A stretch of 51,724 bases of DNA from an uncultured Verrucomicrobiota bacterium (lineage in GTDB: Bacteria > Verrucomicrobiota > Kiritimatiellia > RFP12 > UBA1067): positions 1-51,724 of the forward strand of contig CAMAHK010000008.1 of NCBI GenBank assembly GCA_945834475.1, written 5' to 3'. How positions within the stretch are numbered: the stretch's first letter is position 1; every line of letters begins with the position of its first letter. The notes under the pieces are model-generated. The model saw nothing but the letters and a program-made list of their open reading frames with translations, was not told the DNA's origin and searched no databases. A program made the translations under genes and the position numbers. Below, one piece after another: positions 1-7,556 of this stretch.

Positions 1-82
1 TTCAACACCTATGGCCCTACTCGCGCACGACCGGAGTCGTTGCGTTTTCAGACGGGTGAAAGTATATCAAATTCGCGGCCAC

Positions 83-107
83 TTATCCACCGCGACACTT
101 ATCCACG
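83..107 (+). repeat. Two DnaA-box-like 9-mers in tandem
   Basis: TTATCCACC (83-91) and TTATCCACG (99-107) form a 16-bp direct repeat. Each differs at one position from the classical DnaA box TTATCCACA. They lie just upstream of the promoter of the next gene. They could be a DnaA-responsive control site. With only two boxes and no AT-rich unwinding region or dnaA/dnaN neighbour, an origin is not supported. Confidence 0.35.
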
Positions 108-142
108 GCGACTTAACACCGACCCGCAGTGGCAATATTTGC

Positions 143-148
143 TATAAT
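143..148 (+). promoter_or_regulatory. -10 element for the secreted-protein gene
   Basis: TATAAT at 143-148 is a perfect -10 hexamer ending 8 nt before the ATG at 157. Transcription would start at or within a base or two of the start codon, so the mRNA would be leaderless or almost so. No convincing -35 is seen, and there is no Shine-Dalgarno before the ATG. Confidence 0.5.
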
Positions 149-156
149 TCACATCA

Positions 157-633
157 ATGAAACCTACCACTCTCCTTTCACTCTGTCTCCTCACCGCGCT
201 GGGGTCCCTCAGCGGCTCAGCCTTTGCCCAATCCAAGGAACAGCGCGAAACCGCCAAACAGCATCCGTTCACGCTCCGCGTCAACGCCGAGCAGGACGAT
301 TCGAAGATGACCAAGGGAAAAGGCAAAGGCGGCCGAAGCAGTCGAACTCAGGTCAAGACCACCGAGAAGACCAAACACTGGACGGCCCAGATCAGCAGTC
401 CCTCGACCAACGTCACCGCCAAGGTCGAACTCAAGGCCTTTTACATCGGCACGAGCGACAACGAATTCGCCATCATCGGATCGGACAAGTTCCCCGTCGA
501 GTTCAACGGAAAAGGCCGCGCCACGATCGAAATCACGTCGCCGACCGCCAAACTCGTCAAGACGACCAAACAAAAAGCCGGCCGTCGCAACCCCCTCAGC
601 GAAGATGATCTCGAACCGAACGCAAAGAAATGA
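157..633 (+). CDS. Small secreted protein of unknown function
   Basis: 158 aa. Residues 1-24 form a clear Sec signal peptide: K at position 2, hydrophobic core LLSLCLLTALG, and an AFA-Q cleavage site. The mature part is rich in Lys, Thr and Ser, with a KGKGKGG stretch near residue 50, then a predicted beta-rich segment and a charged C-terminus. No family is recognised. The stop overlaps the ATG of the flavoprotein gene (ATGA), so the two are probably co-translated. No transmembrane segment is seen beyond the signal peptide, so an exported soluble protein (periplasmic, if the cell is Gram-negative) is likely. Confidence 0.75.
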   Translation: MKPTTLLSLCLLTALGSLSGSAFAQSKEQRETAKQHPFTLRVNAEQDDSKMTKGKGKGGRSSRTQVKTTEKTKHWTAQISSPSTNVTAKVELKAFYIGTSDNEFAIIGSDKFPVEFNGKGRATIEITSPTAKLVKTTKQKAGRRNPLSEDDLEPNAKK

Positions 634-1805
634 GCGAAAAAACCGTTAAGCTTGCCATTATCGGAGGAGGTGCCGCCGGTATGTTCGCCGCCTCCGTCGC
701 CGCCGACTTCGGCATTCCCTGTGTTCTCATCGAGCGCAAGGCCCGTCTCGGTTCCAAAGTCCTGATGACGGCGAATGGCCGTTGCAACTTCACGAAAGAC
801 ATCTCGCCCGAGCAGCTCTTGAAGGATTTAGACCCTCTGAACACGCGACAAGACTATTGCGTCTCCTCTTTTGTCGCGGAAGCGATCAGGGACTGTCCCC
901 CGCGCAAGATCATTGCCGGCTTCAAGTCGCTGAACGTCCCCCTGCGCCGCATGCCCGACGGACGCATGTTCCCCGCCGACGGCAAGGCCGCGACGATCGT
1001 CCACGCCTTCGGCGACCTCCTCCGCGACGCCGAGGTCCCGATTCTCACGAACTGTCCCGTCCGCGGCGTCTCCAAGCTCAACGGGGACGCGACATTCCTG
1101 TCGCGTCAGCAAACAAACACAACCTCCGCTCCCCACCCCCGCTTCGTCATCCACACCAAGAACTTCGACCTTCGCGCCGAGAATGTCCTTCTCGCGACGG
1201 GCGGCGTCAGCTATCCGAAGACGGGGTCGGTCGGCGACGGACAGAACTTCGCCAAAGCGCTTGGACACAAACTCGTTCCCTACCGTCCGGGACTGATCGG
1301 ACTCGAGACCGACGATCCGCGCGTCACGCGCTACGCGGGACAGCGCTTCGAGGACGACGGGAGATGCAAGGTTCTCGACGGCGAGGGGCGTGTCCTCTAC
1401 GACTATCGCGGCGAAGTCGACTGCGAGCGCTTCGGACTCTCGGGCGCGGCGATCTACAACGCCCAGCGCTTCATCGAGCACTATAAGCGGCAATGCGAAA
1501 GGCCCTCCTTCGCGGCTTCGCCGTCTACGGAGGGCAAACCTCGATCGAAAGGACTTTCGATCGAGGTTTGGTTCGGACGCAATCGCCTGACCTTCCCGCC
1601 CTTGAATCCGCGTCCCGTCAAGGAGGCGATCGTCACCCTCGGCGGCGTTGACACGCGCGAAATCAATCCGCACACGATGGAATCGAAGCTCTGCCCCGGA
1701 CTCTACTTCGCCGGCGAGGTGATGGATATCGACGGCCCCACGGGCGGCTACAACCTGACTCTCGCCTTCGCCACTGCCCGCAAGGCCGTCGCCTCGATTC
1801 GCTAA
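630..1805 (+). CDS. HI0933/YhiN-family FAD-dependent oxidoreductase
   Basis: 391 aa. An N-terminal Rossmann FAD motif (IGGGAAGMFAA, residues about 9-19) is followed by the family's NGRCNFT signature near residue 49. The C-terminus has the second FAD contact, GLYFAGEVMDIDGPTGGYN. This is the BaiN/HI0933 flavoprotein family; the physiological substrate is generally unknown. The start ATG overlaps the previous stop. Two stretches look foreign to the fold. Residues about 151-160 (GDATFLSRQ) are encoded by a palindrome that also occurs in glgB. Residues about 291-313 are encoded by two strong hairpins. Both keep the frame open. Family and length agree well; the reaction is not assignable. Confidence 0.88.
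   Translation: MSEKTVKLAIIGGGAAGMFAASVAADFGIPCVLIERKARLGSKVLMTANGRCNFTKDISPEQLLKDLDPLNTRQDYCVSSFVAEAIRDCPPRKIIAGFKSLNVPLRRMPDGRMFPADGKAATIVHAFGDLLRDAEVPILTNCPVRGVSKLNGDATFLSRQQTNTTSAPHPRFVIHTKNFDLRAENVLLATGGVSYPKTGSVGDGQNFAKALGHKLVPYRPGLIGLETDDPRVTRYAGQRFEDDGRCKVLDGEGRVLYDYRGEVDCERFGLSGAAIYNAQRFIEHYKRQCERPSFAASPSTEGKPRSKGLSIEVWFGRNRLTFPPLNPRPVKEAIVTLGGVDTREINPHTMESKLCPGLYFAGEVMDIDGPTGGYNLTLAFATARKAVASIR
1083..1109. repeat. Intragenic palindrome, family C, copy 1
   Basis: A 27-bp unit with a perfect 9-bp stem (gacgcgaca / tgtcgcgtc) and a 4-nt loop lies in frame inside the flavoprotein gene. A copy differing by one loop base is at 10207-10233 inside glgB. Confidence 0.8.
1502..1569. repeat. 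Double hairpin inside the flavoprotein gene
   Basis: The first hairpin has a 7-bp stem, gccctcc (1502-1508) with ggagggc (1529-1535). It is followed immediately by a second hairpin with a perfect 15-bp stem (1536-1550 with 1555-1569) and a 4-nt loop. The encoded residues about 291-313 are Ser/Arg/Lys-rich and look like an insertion before the conserved C-terminal part. No second copy is seen in the window. Confidence 0.65.
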
Positions 1806-1811
1806 ACGCGA

Positions 1812-3032
1812 TTATTCGTTCTCGACGAGTTCATGGAAGAACTGCACGTAGTCCGTGCGCTTGTCCTTCGTGAACTTGATCGCCGATGACGGATGCGAGT
1901 TCATCACGCCCGTGAGAAGATACGGAATGTCATACCCCCAGACCACACCCTCGGCCTTGAGCTTGAGCATGTGCTTCTCAATGAACTGAAGAATCGGCAT
2001 CGTCGAGTACTTCGGGTTCTTGAGGAACGAGAGGAGCTGCTCCGAGAAGCAGTTGCCCGCGCCGCGGCCCATACCATTCACCGTGACATCAAGGTAGTTG
2101 ACGCCCCAACGGCAGGCCTCGATCGTGTTCGCGAACGCGAGCTGCTGGTTGTTGTGACCATGGAAGCCCGCCTGCTTCCCGTTCATCGCCGTCACGTACT
2201 TCTGCGCCAGGTTCGCGATCTGTTCGGGATAGAAGTTGCCGAACGAGTCAACGAGATAAAGGCAGTCGACCGACGACTTGGCAATCATGTCCATGCCCTT
2301 CGCAAGGTCGTCACCCGCCACCTTCGAGACCGCCATCAGGTTGCAGGTCACTTCGTAGCCCTTCGCCTTCGCGTCCTCGATCATGTCAATCGCGAGCGGA
2401 ATCTGATGGATGTAGCACGCGACACGGATCATGTCCACGACCGAATCCTTCTTCGGAAGGATGTCCGTCTTGTAGTCACAACGCCCCGCATCAGCCATGA
2501 TCGCGATCTTCATCGGCGTTTCGTTCGTTCCAACAATCGCTCGAAGATCCTCTTCGTTTGTAAATTTCCACTTGCCGAAATCCGCCGGATTGAACATCGT
2601 CTTCGACGCGCGATAGCCGAATTCCATATAATCGACGCCCGCGGCGACATTCGCCTTATAAAGATCCGAGACAAACTCGTCCGTGAACATGAAGTTGTTC
2701 ACAAGACCCCCATCCCGCAAGGTCGCGTCAACGACCTTGATTTCGGGACAGTAATTCATCATATTGCGCTTATCGCTCATTTCTTTTTCCTCTTCGTTAG
2801 AAATCGACTCCGTACAAATCACACGGGGACAGTCTCCTTTTCCCAGGGGACTGTCCCCTTTTTTCACCCGTCCGTCGGCCGGCTTGACCGCATCGGCTGG
2901 AATCAGCCAGCTACGTCCTTCCGCTTTCGCGCCTGGTATCCTTCCGCAAGCGCAGAAATCACGGACGCGCCGTGTTGACACACCCCATCCTTCCGCAACC
3001 TCCTGAACCGACTTATATCCTTCCGCACTCAT
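1812..3032 (-). CDS. HMGL-like aldolase-domain protein with N-terminal HTH
   Basis: 406 aa as an open frame. Residues about 85-406 are a pyruvate-carboxyltransferase/HMG-CoA-lyase-like TIM barrel. Visible are VVDATLRDGGL (metal and base), a GYRAS segment, FHGHNNQQLA and VNGMGRGAGN, as in 4-hydroxy-2-oxovalerate aldolase-like enzymes. The substrate is unknown. Residues 1-55 are a MerR/excisionase-like HTH (SVQEVAEGWGVSTRRVRDFC) ending in a typical PADGR tail. A 10-bp-arm palindrome encodes the linker (about residues 58-70). An alternative start for the aldolase alone is the ATG at 2780, preceded by GAAGAGGAAAAAG. A promoter lies at 3042-3071, so the long form would be nearly leaderless. The gene is convergent with the flavoprotein gene, with a 6-bp gap. 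Confidence 0.75.
   Translation of the reverse strand: MSAEGYKSVQEVAEGWGVSTRRVRDFCACGRIPGAKAEGRSWLIPADAVKPADGRVKKGDSPLGKGDCPRVICTESISNEEEKEMSDKRNMMNYCPEIKVVDATLRDGGLVNNFMFTDEFVSDLYKANVAAGVDYMEFGYRASKTMFNPADFGKWKFTNEEDLRAIVGTNETPMKIAIMADAGRCDYKTDILPKKDSVVDMIRVACYIHQIPLAIDMIEDAKAKGYEVTCNLMAVSKVAGDDLAKGMDMIAKSSVDCLYLVDSFGNFYPEQIANLAQKYVTAMNGKQAGFHGHNNQQLAFANTIEACRWGVNYLDVTVNGMGRGAGNCFSEQLLSFLKNPKYSTMPILQFIEKHMLKLKAEGVVWGYDIPYLLTGVMNSHPSSAIKFTKDKRTDYVQFFHELVENE
2825..2858. repeat. Intragenic palindrome ggggacagtc/gactgtcccc
   Basis: Perfect 10-bp arms at 2825-2834 and 2849-2858 with a 14-nt loop. It lies in frame between the HTH and aldolase parts of the 1812-3032 frame and encodes a KKGDSPLGKGDCPR linker. 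It could be a mobile palindrome that fused the two frames or simply lengthened the linker. Confidence 0.65.
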
Positions 3033-3079
3033 TGATGCGGAAGTATATCACAACATCCTTCCGCAATGCAAGCGGAAAG
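2914..3079 (-). promoter_or_regulatory. Iterated TTCCGCA sites and promoter of the HTH-aldolase gene
   Basis: The motif ATCCTTCCGCA or a close variant recurs at about 2914, 2938, 2987, 3017 and 3055. Inverted copies (tgcggaa, gcggaa) are at 3036 and 3072. Those at 3017 and 3036 form a TTCCGCA-N8-TGCGGAA palindrome. A minus-strand promoter, TTGCAT (3066-3071) - 18 bp - TATACT (3042-3047), is embedded in them. The arrangement suggests autoregulation by the HTH domain encoded directly downstream. Several copies also lie within the HTH coding part. Confidence 0.5.
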
Positions 3080-3105
3080 ATTGCTCCTTCTTGCCAGAAG
3101 AATCT

Positions 3106-4419
3106 TCACGCTAACGCTGTTCTACTGACGAACAAACGATCCTTCTCACAGGAAAATCCCATGAGATGAGACTCGACGCTGGCATCGAGGGACGACGAAA
3201 GCTTTGTAAAATCGCGCGTATCGACGGCTTCGAGAAAATCGCGGATAAGCGCGAGGTCGCCGCCCGCATGGCCGCTTTCCTTGTAGTTCTCGCCCTGCGG
3301 CGGCACGAACGCCCAGGTGTGGGCCTTGCCCGTGTCGAAGCGGTGAAGCGTAAAGGTCTTGCCGTCCCCTTCGATGAAGCCCATCGTGCCCATCACGCGC
3401 GTCCGGCGTCCGCCCCACGGCGTGAACGCATCCATCGTAAAGCTCGCCGTCACGCCGCCCTCGAAGCGCAGCGCCGCGACGATGTGGTCGGGCTGGTCGT
3501 TGTCGCAATGGTAGACGCAGCGACCGTAATCGGACGTCTTGAGGATCTCTCGGAGCTGCTCGCTCGGACAGTCCTTCGGCACATCGAAAACATACATGAA
3601 CCAGCGCTTGCGGTCGTAGATCTCGAGCGCCGAATATGGACACGTCGCCTCGTAGGGACAGCCGTCCGTACAGCGGTGCGGCGCCCCTTCCGGCGCCTTC
3701 TCGGGCCTGAAGAGAAAGAGATTGCCCTCGGCCTTCACCGACGTGCAGGGCTTGCCGACAATCCAGCGGAGAAGATCCATGTCGTGACAGCACTTCGCGA
3801 CGATCATCGGCGTCGTCATCTTCGAGTTCCGCCAGTTGCCGCGCACAAACGAATGAGCCATGTGCGCGTAGAGGACGGGCTCCATGTGCTGGATGCTCAC
3901 GAGTTCGCCGACGAGACCCGAATCGATCGCGTTCTTGAGCGCCCGGAAGTACGGCGAGTAGCGGAGGACGTGTCCGACCGCGACCATCACGCCCGTCTCA
4001 TGTTGACGCTTGAGAAGCGCCTCGCATTCCTCGGACGTCTGGGCCATCGGTTTTTCGAGGAGAATGTCGTACCCCTGCGACATCGCCTCCATAGCCGGCT
4101 CGAAATGGAGGTCGTCGGGGAGCGCGATAAGAAGAATGTCCGCAAGCTTGCCGTTCTTCCCGGCCTCGAGCATCTCGTGGTAGTCGCCAAAGACGCGGTC
4201 CGCGGGGATGCTCCACTTCTCGGCCATCTTGTTGCGGCGGTATTCGTTGATGTCCGACACCGCAACGACACGGCAGGAGTCCGGAAAGAGCTTGCCGTAT
4301 TCGGGATACTCATTGCCGCGCGATCCCGCGCCCATCACGGCAATCGTGAGTTCGCGGGAAAGCGCGGTCTTGAGCGGCTTGACGTCGCTCAACTTCGCAA
4401 AGGACTCTTCGACGTTCAT
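3106..4419 (-). CDS. Gfo/Idh/MocA-family oxidoreductase
   Basis: 437 aa. The N-terminal Rossmann NAD(P) motif is VMGAGSRG (about residue 29). LLEKPMAQTSEE holds the family's EKP lysine, near residue 121. The catalytic-domain segment has KCCHDMDLLRW, in place of the usual HxxD(H) pattern. A Cys-rich stretch (CTDGCPYEATCPYS) around residues 255-270 is unusual for the family and may bind a metal or cluster. The substrate, likely a sugar or polyol, cannot be named. The start overlaps the hisD stop (TAATG), so it is read from the fab-hisD transcript. It ends before the separately promoted HTH-aldolase gene. Confidence 0.85.
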   Translation of the reverse strand: MNVEESFAKLSDVKPLKTALSRELTIAVMGAGSRGNEYPEYGKLFPDSCRVVAVSDINEYRRNKMAEKWSIPADRVFGDYHEMLEAGKNGKLADILLIALPDDLHFEPAMEAMSQGYDILLEKPMAQTSEECEALLKRQHETGVMVAVGHVLRYSPYFRALKNAIDSGLVGELVSIQHMEPVLYAHMAHSFVRGNWRNSKMTTPMIVAKCCHDMDLLRWIVGKPCTSVKAEGNLFLFRPEKAPEGAPHRCTDGCPYEATCPYSALEIYDRKRWFMYVFDVPKDCPSEQLREILKTSDYGRCVYHCDNDQPDHIVAALRFEGGVTASFTMDAFTPWGGRRTRVMGTMGFIEGDGKTFTLHRFDTGKAHTWAFVPPQGENYKESGHAGGDLALIRDFLEAVDTRDFTKLSSSLDASVESHLMGFSCEKDRLFVSRTALA

Positions 4420-5693
4420 TATTCGAAGCGGATCGTCGCCGCGCGACCGTGACCGTCGAGCCCTTCAACCGCGGCAAACGCCTCGATCGTCGGCTTTGTC
4501 TCTCGGAGGTCCTTCTCAGTGAACGCGACAAAGCTGTGCCGCCGACGGAAGTCGTCGGGGGTGAGCCCGTTGAACATGTTCGCCGCGCCGCCGGTCGGCA
4601 GCACGTGAGACGGACCCGCGACAAAGTCGCCGGCCGACTCGGGCGTCCAGGGTCCCGCGAAGACTGCGCCCGCCGAGCGGACGCCTTTCATGACCTTGAG
4701 CGCGTCCTTCGTCATGATCTCGAAGTGCTCGGGGGCGAAACGGTTCACGACCTCGAGTCCCTCGGCGACCGACTTCGCGACGACGATGAGGATGCCGTCC
4801 CGGTCGATCACGCGCTGGACAAGCGCCTTGCGCGAGAGCGTCTCGGTCTGCTTGAGGACTTCCGTGCGGATCGCCTCGGCGAGCTTCTGCGACGTGCAGA
4901 CGCAAAGGGACTTCTCCCAGCCGCTGCCGTGCTCGGCCTGCGAGAGGAGGTCGGCCGCGATCCAGCGGACGTCGACCGAGCCGTCGGTCAGAACCGCGAT
5001 CTCGCTCGGGCCCGCGACCTGGTCGATCGCGACATAGCCGTAAACCTGACGCTTCGCCGCCGTCACGAACGCATTGCCGGGCCCCGCGATCTTCTGCACC
5101 TTCTTGCACGACTTCGTGCCGAAGGCCATCATGCCGATCGCCTGGATGCCGCCGACGCGGTAGATTTCCGTCGCCCCCGCGAGCTTGAGCGCATAGAGGA
5201 GCACGGGATTCACCTCTCCCGTCTTGCCGGCGGGCGTGCACGCGACGATTTCCTTGACACCTGCGGCCTTCGCGAGCGTCACCGTCATCACGGACGTCGA
5301 GGCGAGCGGCGCGGTGCCACCTGGAATGTAGACGCCCACGCGGTCCATCGGCGAATAGAACTCGCCGGCCGAACCGCCGCGCGGCGTCTTCATCGTCCAC
5401 GGCTTCTTAAGCGCCGCCTTCGAGAACTTGAGGACGCGCTTGTGCGCATCCTTCACGGCCTTCACAAGCTTGGGATCGATGGACTTCTCGAGTTCCTCAA
5501 CCTCAACCTCCAGCCTCAACCTCTTTCCCTCATAGCCCTCGAACTTGGCGACGTACGCACGCACGGCGGTGTCGCCGTCCTTCCTGATCGCCGCGAGAAC
5601 CTCGGCCGCGGCCTTTTCCGCCTCTTCCGGAAAAGCAGGACGCGCATTGAATTTCTCAATGCGCGCGCTGCCGGCGTTAACAATTTGAATCAT
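4419..5693 (-). CDS. hisD: Histidinol dehydrogenase
   Basis: 424 aa, full length for the family. It performs the last two steps of histidine synthesis: NAD-dependent oxidation of L-histidinol to histidine via histidinal, with zinc. Visible signatures are GGTAPLASTSVMTVTLAKAAG, IAGPGNAFVTAAKRQVYG, DQVAGPSEIAVL, AEHGS and GPSHVLPTGGAA. No other his gene is in the window, so it is detached from a his operon and follows fabZ. Around residues 57-66 the DNA (5495-5523) is a low-complexity run of cctcaa units encoding RLRLEVEVEELE. The same repeat words occur between genes nearby. Confidence 0.95.
   Translation of the reverse strand: MIQIVNAGSARIEKFNARPAFPEEAEKAAAEVLAAIRKDGDTAVRAYVAKFEGYEGKRLRLEVEVEELEKSIDPKLVKAVKDAHKRVLKFSKAALKKPWTMKTPRGGSAGEFYSPMDRVGVYIPGGTAPLASTSVMTVTLAKAAGVKEIVACTPAGKTGEVNPVLLYALKLAGATEIYRVGGIQAIGMMAFGTKSCKKVQKIAGPGNAFVTAAKRQVYGYVAIDQVAGPSEIAVLTDGSVDVRWIAADLLSQAEHGSGWEKSLCVCTSQKLAEAIRTEVLKQTETLSRKALVQRVIDRDGILIVVAKSVAEGLEVVNRFAPEHFEIMTKDALKVMKGVRSAGAVFAGPWTPESAGDFVAGPSHVLPTGGAANMFNGLTPDDFRRRHSFVAFTEKDLRETKPTIEAFAAVEGLDGHGRAATIRFE
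5495..5523. repeat. cctcaac tandem-word repeat inside hisD
   Basis: Units cctcaa-cctcaa-cctccag-cctcaa lie in frame in hisD. Near-identical words occur in the fabH 3' end/fabF-fabH junction at 7529-7556, and related ctacac words occur at 5702-5718. The local purity is unusual for coding sequence. Confidence 0.5.
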
Positions 5694-5736
5694 CAGTCCA
5701 AACCTCTACACCTACACCTTGAACCAACACCTAGGT

Positions 5737-6198
5737 TCAGTCCTTGTTCTCGCCGAGCATGCACATGATCTTCGCTTCAGCCGCAAGTTCGCCGTTCACG
5801 TAGCCCTTCACATCGAAGGTGCCAGCAATCGAGCGCAAACGCTCCGTGATCGCGACCGTGACAAACTTGTCACCGGGACGCACCGGGCGCTTGAATTTCG
5901 CCTCATTGACCTTGGCGAAGAGGAAGCCCGGCTTCTTGTCACCGAAGAATCCGCGCGCCACGAGACCGGCACCGGCACCCTGCGCCATCGTCTCGACGAG
6001 AACAACGCCGGGAACGATCGGAAAGCCCGGGAAATGCCCCTTGAAGAACTCGTTCTTCTCGGTCGTGAACGTATATTCCGCCACAGCGCCCTTCTCGTCC
6101 GCCGACAGAAGTGTGTCGACGAAAAGGAACGGGGCGCGATGCGGCAGGAGCTCGATGCCCGGCTTGTTATAGACCGTACCGAAAACAGGAATGTCCAT
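5737..6198 (-). CDS. fabZ: 3-hydroxyacyl-[ACP] dehydratase FabZ
   Basis: 153 aa hot-dog fold enzyme of type II fatty-acid elongation, removing water from 3-hydroxyacyl-ACP. The N-terminal LLPHRAPFLFVD and the catalytic HFPGFPIVPGVVLVE (His55, Glu69) are plain. It lies 4 bp downstream of fabF in a fabH-fabF-fabZ run. hisD follows after 43 bp of low-complexity ctacacc-type sequence. Length is normal. Confidence 0.93.
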   Translation of the reverse strand: MDIPVFGTVYNKPGIELLPHRAPFLFVDTLLSADEKGAVAEYTFTTEKNEFFKGHFPGFPIVPGVVLVETMAQGAGAGLVARGFFGDKKPGFLFAKVNEAKFKRPVRPGDKFVTVAITERLRSIAGTFDVKGYVNGELAAEAKIMCMLGENKD

Positions 6199-6202
6199 GA
6201 TC

Positions 6203-7480
6203 TTACGCCTTCTTGAAAACGAGGATGCCGTTGTGACCGCCGAAGCCGAGCGACGAGCTCATCGCAACGCGGATGTCGCGCTTGACGCCCACGTTCGGCG
6301 TGTAGTTGAGGTCGAGTTCCGGATCGGGATTCTCGTAGTTGATCGTCGCCGGGCAGTAGCCCTCCTTGATCGCGAGTGCCGTGAGGGCGGCCTCGATCGC
6401 GCCGGTCGCGCCGAGGCAGTGGCCGTGGAACGGCTTCGTCGACGAGATGTTGATCTTCTTCGCCTGCTCGTCGCCGAAGACGCGCTTGAACGCCGTCGTC
6501 TCCATCGCGTCGTTGAGGTGCGTCGAGGTGCCGTGGGCATTGATGTAGTCGACCGTCGTGAGATCGGAGACTTCGGCGTCCTTAAGGGCGATGTTGATCG
6601 CCTTCACCGCGCCGTCGGCGGACGGATCGGGAGCCGTGATGTGGTACGCGTCGCACGTCGCACCGTAGCCCGCGAGCTCGGCGTAGACCTGCGCACCGCG
6701 CGCCTTCGCGTGCTCTTCCGACTCAAGGATGAGAACCGCCGCGCCTTCGCCCATGACGAAGCCGTCACGGTCGACGTTGAACGGACGGCAGGCCTTCTCG
6801 GGCGTGTCGTTGAACTTCGTCGCGAGGGCTTTCTCCTTCATGAAGCCGCCGACGCAGAATTCCATTAGCGTGCCTTCCGCACCGCCCGCAATCATGACAT
6901 CCGCACGGCCCGCGCGGATCATGTCGAGCGCGAAGCCGAGCGCGTCCGTCGAGGAGGCGCACGCCGTGACGACAACCTGGCAGGGGCCCTTCGCGCCGAG
7001 CGCGATGGCGATGTTGCCGGCGCCCTCGTTCGCAATCATCTCGGGAATCGCGAGCGGGGAAAGACGGTCCGGACCACGGTCAAACAGCGTCTTGAAGCTC
7101 TCTTCGGTGACGTCCAGGCCGCCGATGCCGTTGCCGAGCATCGTGCCGACGCGATCCATGTCGGGCTGGAAGCCCGTGTCGCCCTCGACGCCCTTGCGCG
7201 CGAAGCCGGCGTCTTTCCACGCCTCGACGGCCGCCGCGACGGCGTACTTCGTGAAGGTCGCCATCTTGCGCGCGTCCTTCTTGTCAATGAGGCCGCCCGC
7301 GATGGCCCACTGGTCGAAATCCTTGATTTCCGCGGCCACCTGGCACGTGCAGCGCGACGGATCGAACTTGGTGATACGCGTGATGCCGGGCTTACCGGCT
7401 TTGACGGACTCCCAGGTGGCAGCCTTGCCGTTGCCAACGGCGGTCAGCATTCCAATGCCTGTGATCATGACTTTCTTCAT
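6203..7480 (-). CDS. fabF: Beta-ketoacyl-ACP synthase II (FabF/KAS II)
   Basis: 425 aa thiolase-fold condensing enzyme that extends acyl-ACP with malonyl-ACP. The Cys-His-His triad is visible as TACASSTDALG (Cys174), NAHGTSTHLND and KPFHGHCLGATGAIEA, with the glycine-rich SSLGFGGHN near the end. A purine-rich leader (AAAAAGGAAAGA, in minus sense) precedes the ATG. It follows fabH with a 73-bp gap that holds cctcaacc repeats. Assigning KAS II rather than KAS I is by overall resemblance. Confidence 0.93.
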   Translation of the reverse strand: MKKVMITGIGMLTAVGNGKAATWESVKAGKPGITRITKFDPSRCTCQVAAEIKDFDQWAIAGGLIDKKDARKMATFTKYAVAAAVEAWKDAGFARKGVEGDTGFQPDMDRVGTMLGNGIGGLDVTEESFKTLFDRGPDRLSPLAIPEMIANEGAGNIAIALGAKGPCQVVVTACASSTDALGFALDMIRAGRADVMIAGGAEGTLMEFCVGGFMKEKALATKFNDTPEKACRPFNVDRDGFVMGEGAAVLILESEEHAKARGAQVYAELAGYGATCDAYHITAPDPSADGAVKAINIALKDAEVSDLTTVDYINAHGTSTHLNDAMETTAFKRVFGDEQAKKINISSTKPFHGHCLGATGAIEAALTALAIKEGYCPATINYENPDPELDLNYTPNVGVKRDIRVAMSSSLGFGGHNGILVFKKA

Positions 7481-7528
7481 CGTATTCTTTCCTTTTTCTT
7501 TTTGGAATTAAACCTTCAAATTCAATTG

Positions 7529-7556
7529 TCAACCTCAACCTTCAACCTCAACCTCA
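7529..7556. repeat. tcaacc tandem-word repeat at the fabF-fabH junction
   Basis: A run of tcaacctcaacc-ttcaacctcaacctca units sits just past the fabH stop. Similar words lie within hisD. Function unknown; it may be a slippage-prone spacer. Confidence 0.5.

Noticed and set aside
83-107. Two DnaA-like boxes as a replication origin
   Set aside because: Only two boxes, each with a mismatch, no AT-rich unwinding element and no dnaA, dnaN or rpmH nearby; kept only as a possible regulatory repeat.
129-608. Overlapping long frames in other phases throughout the GC-rich core genes
   Set aside because: They are Arg/Pro/Ala-rich shadows of the annotated genes, without start signals or recognisable domains.
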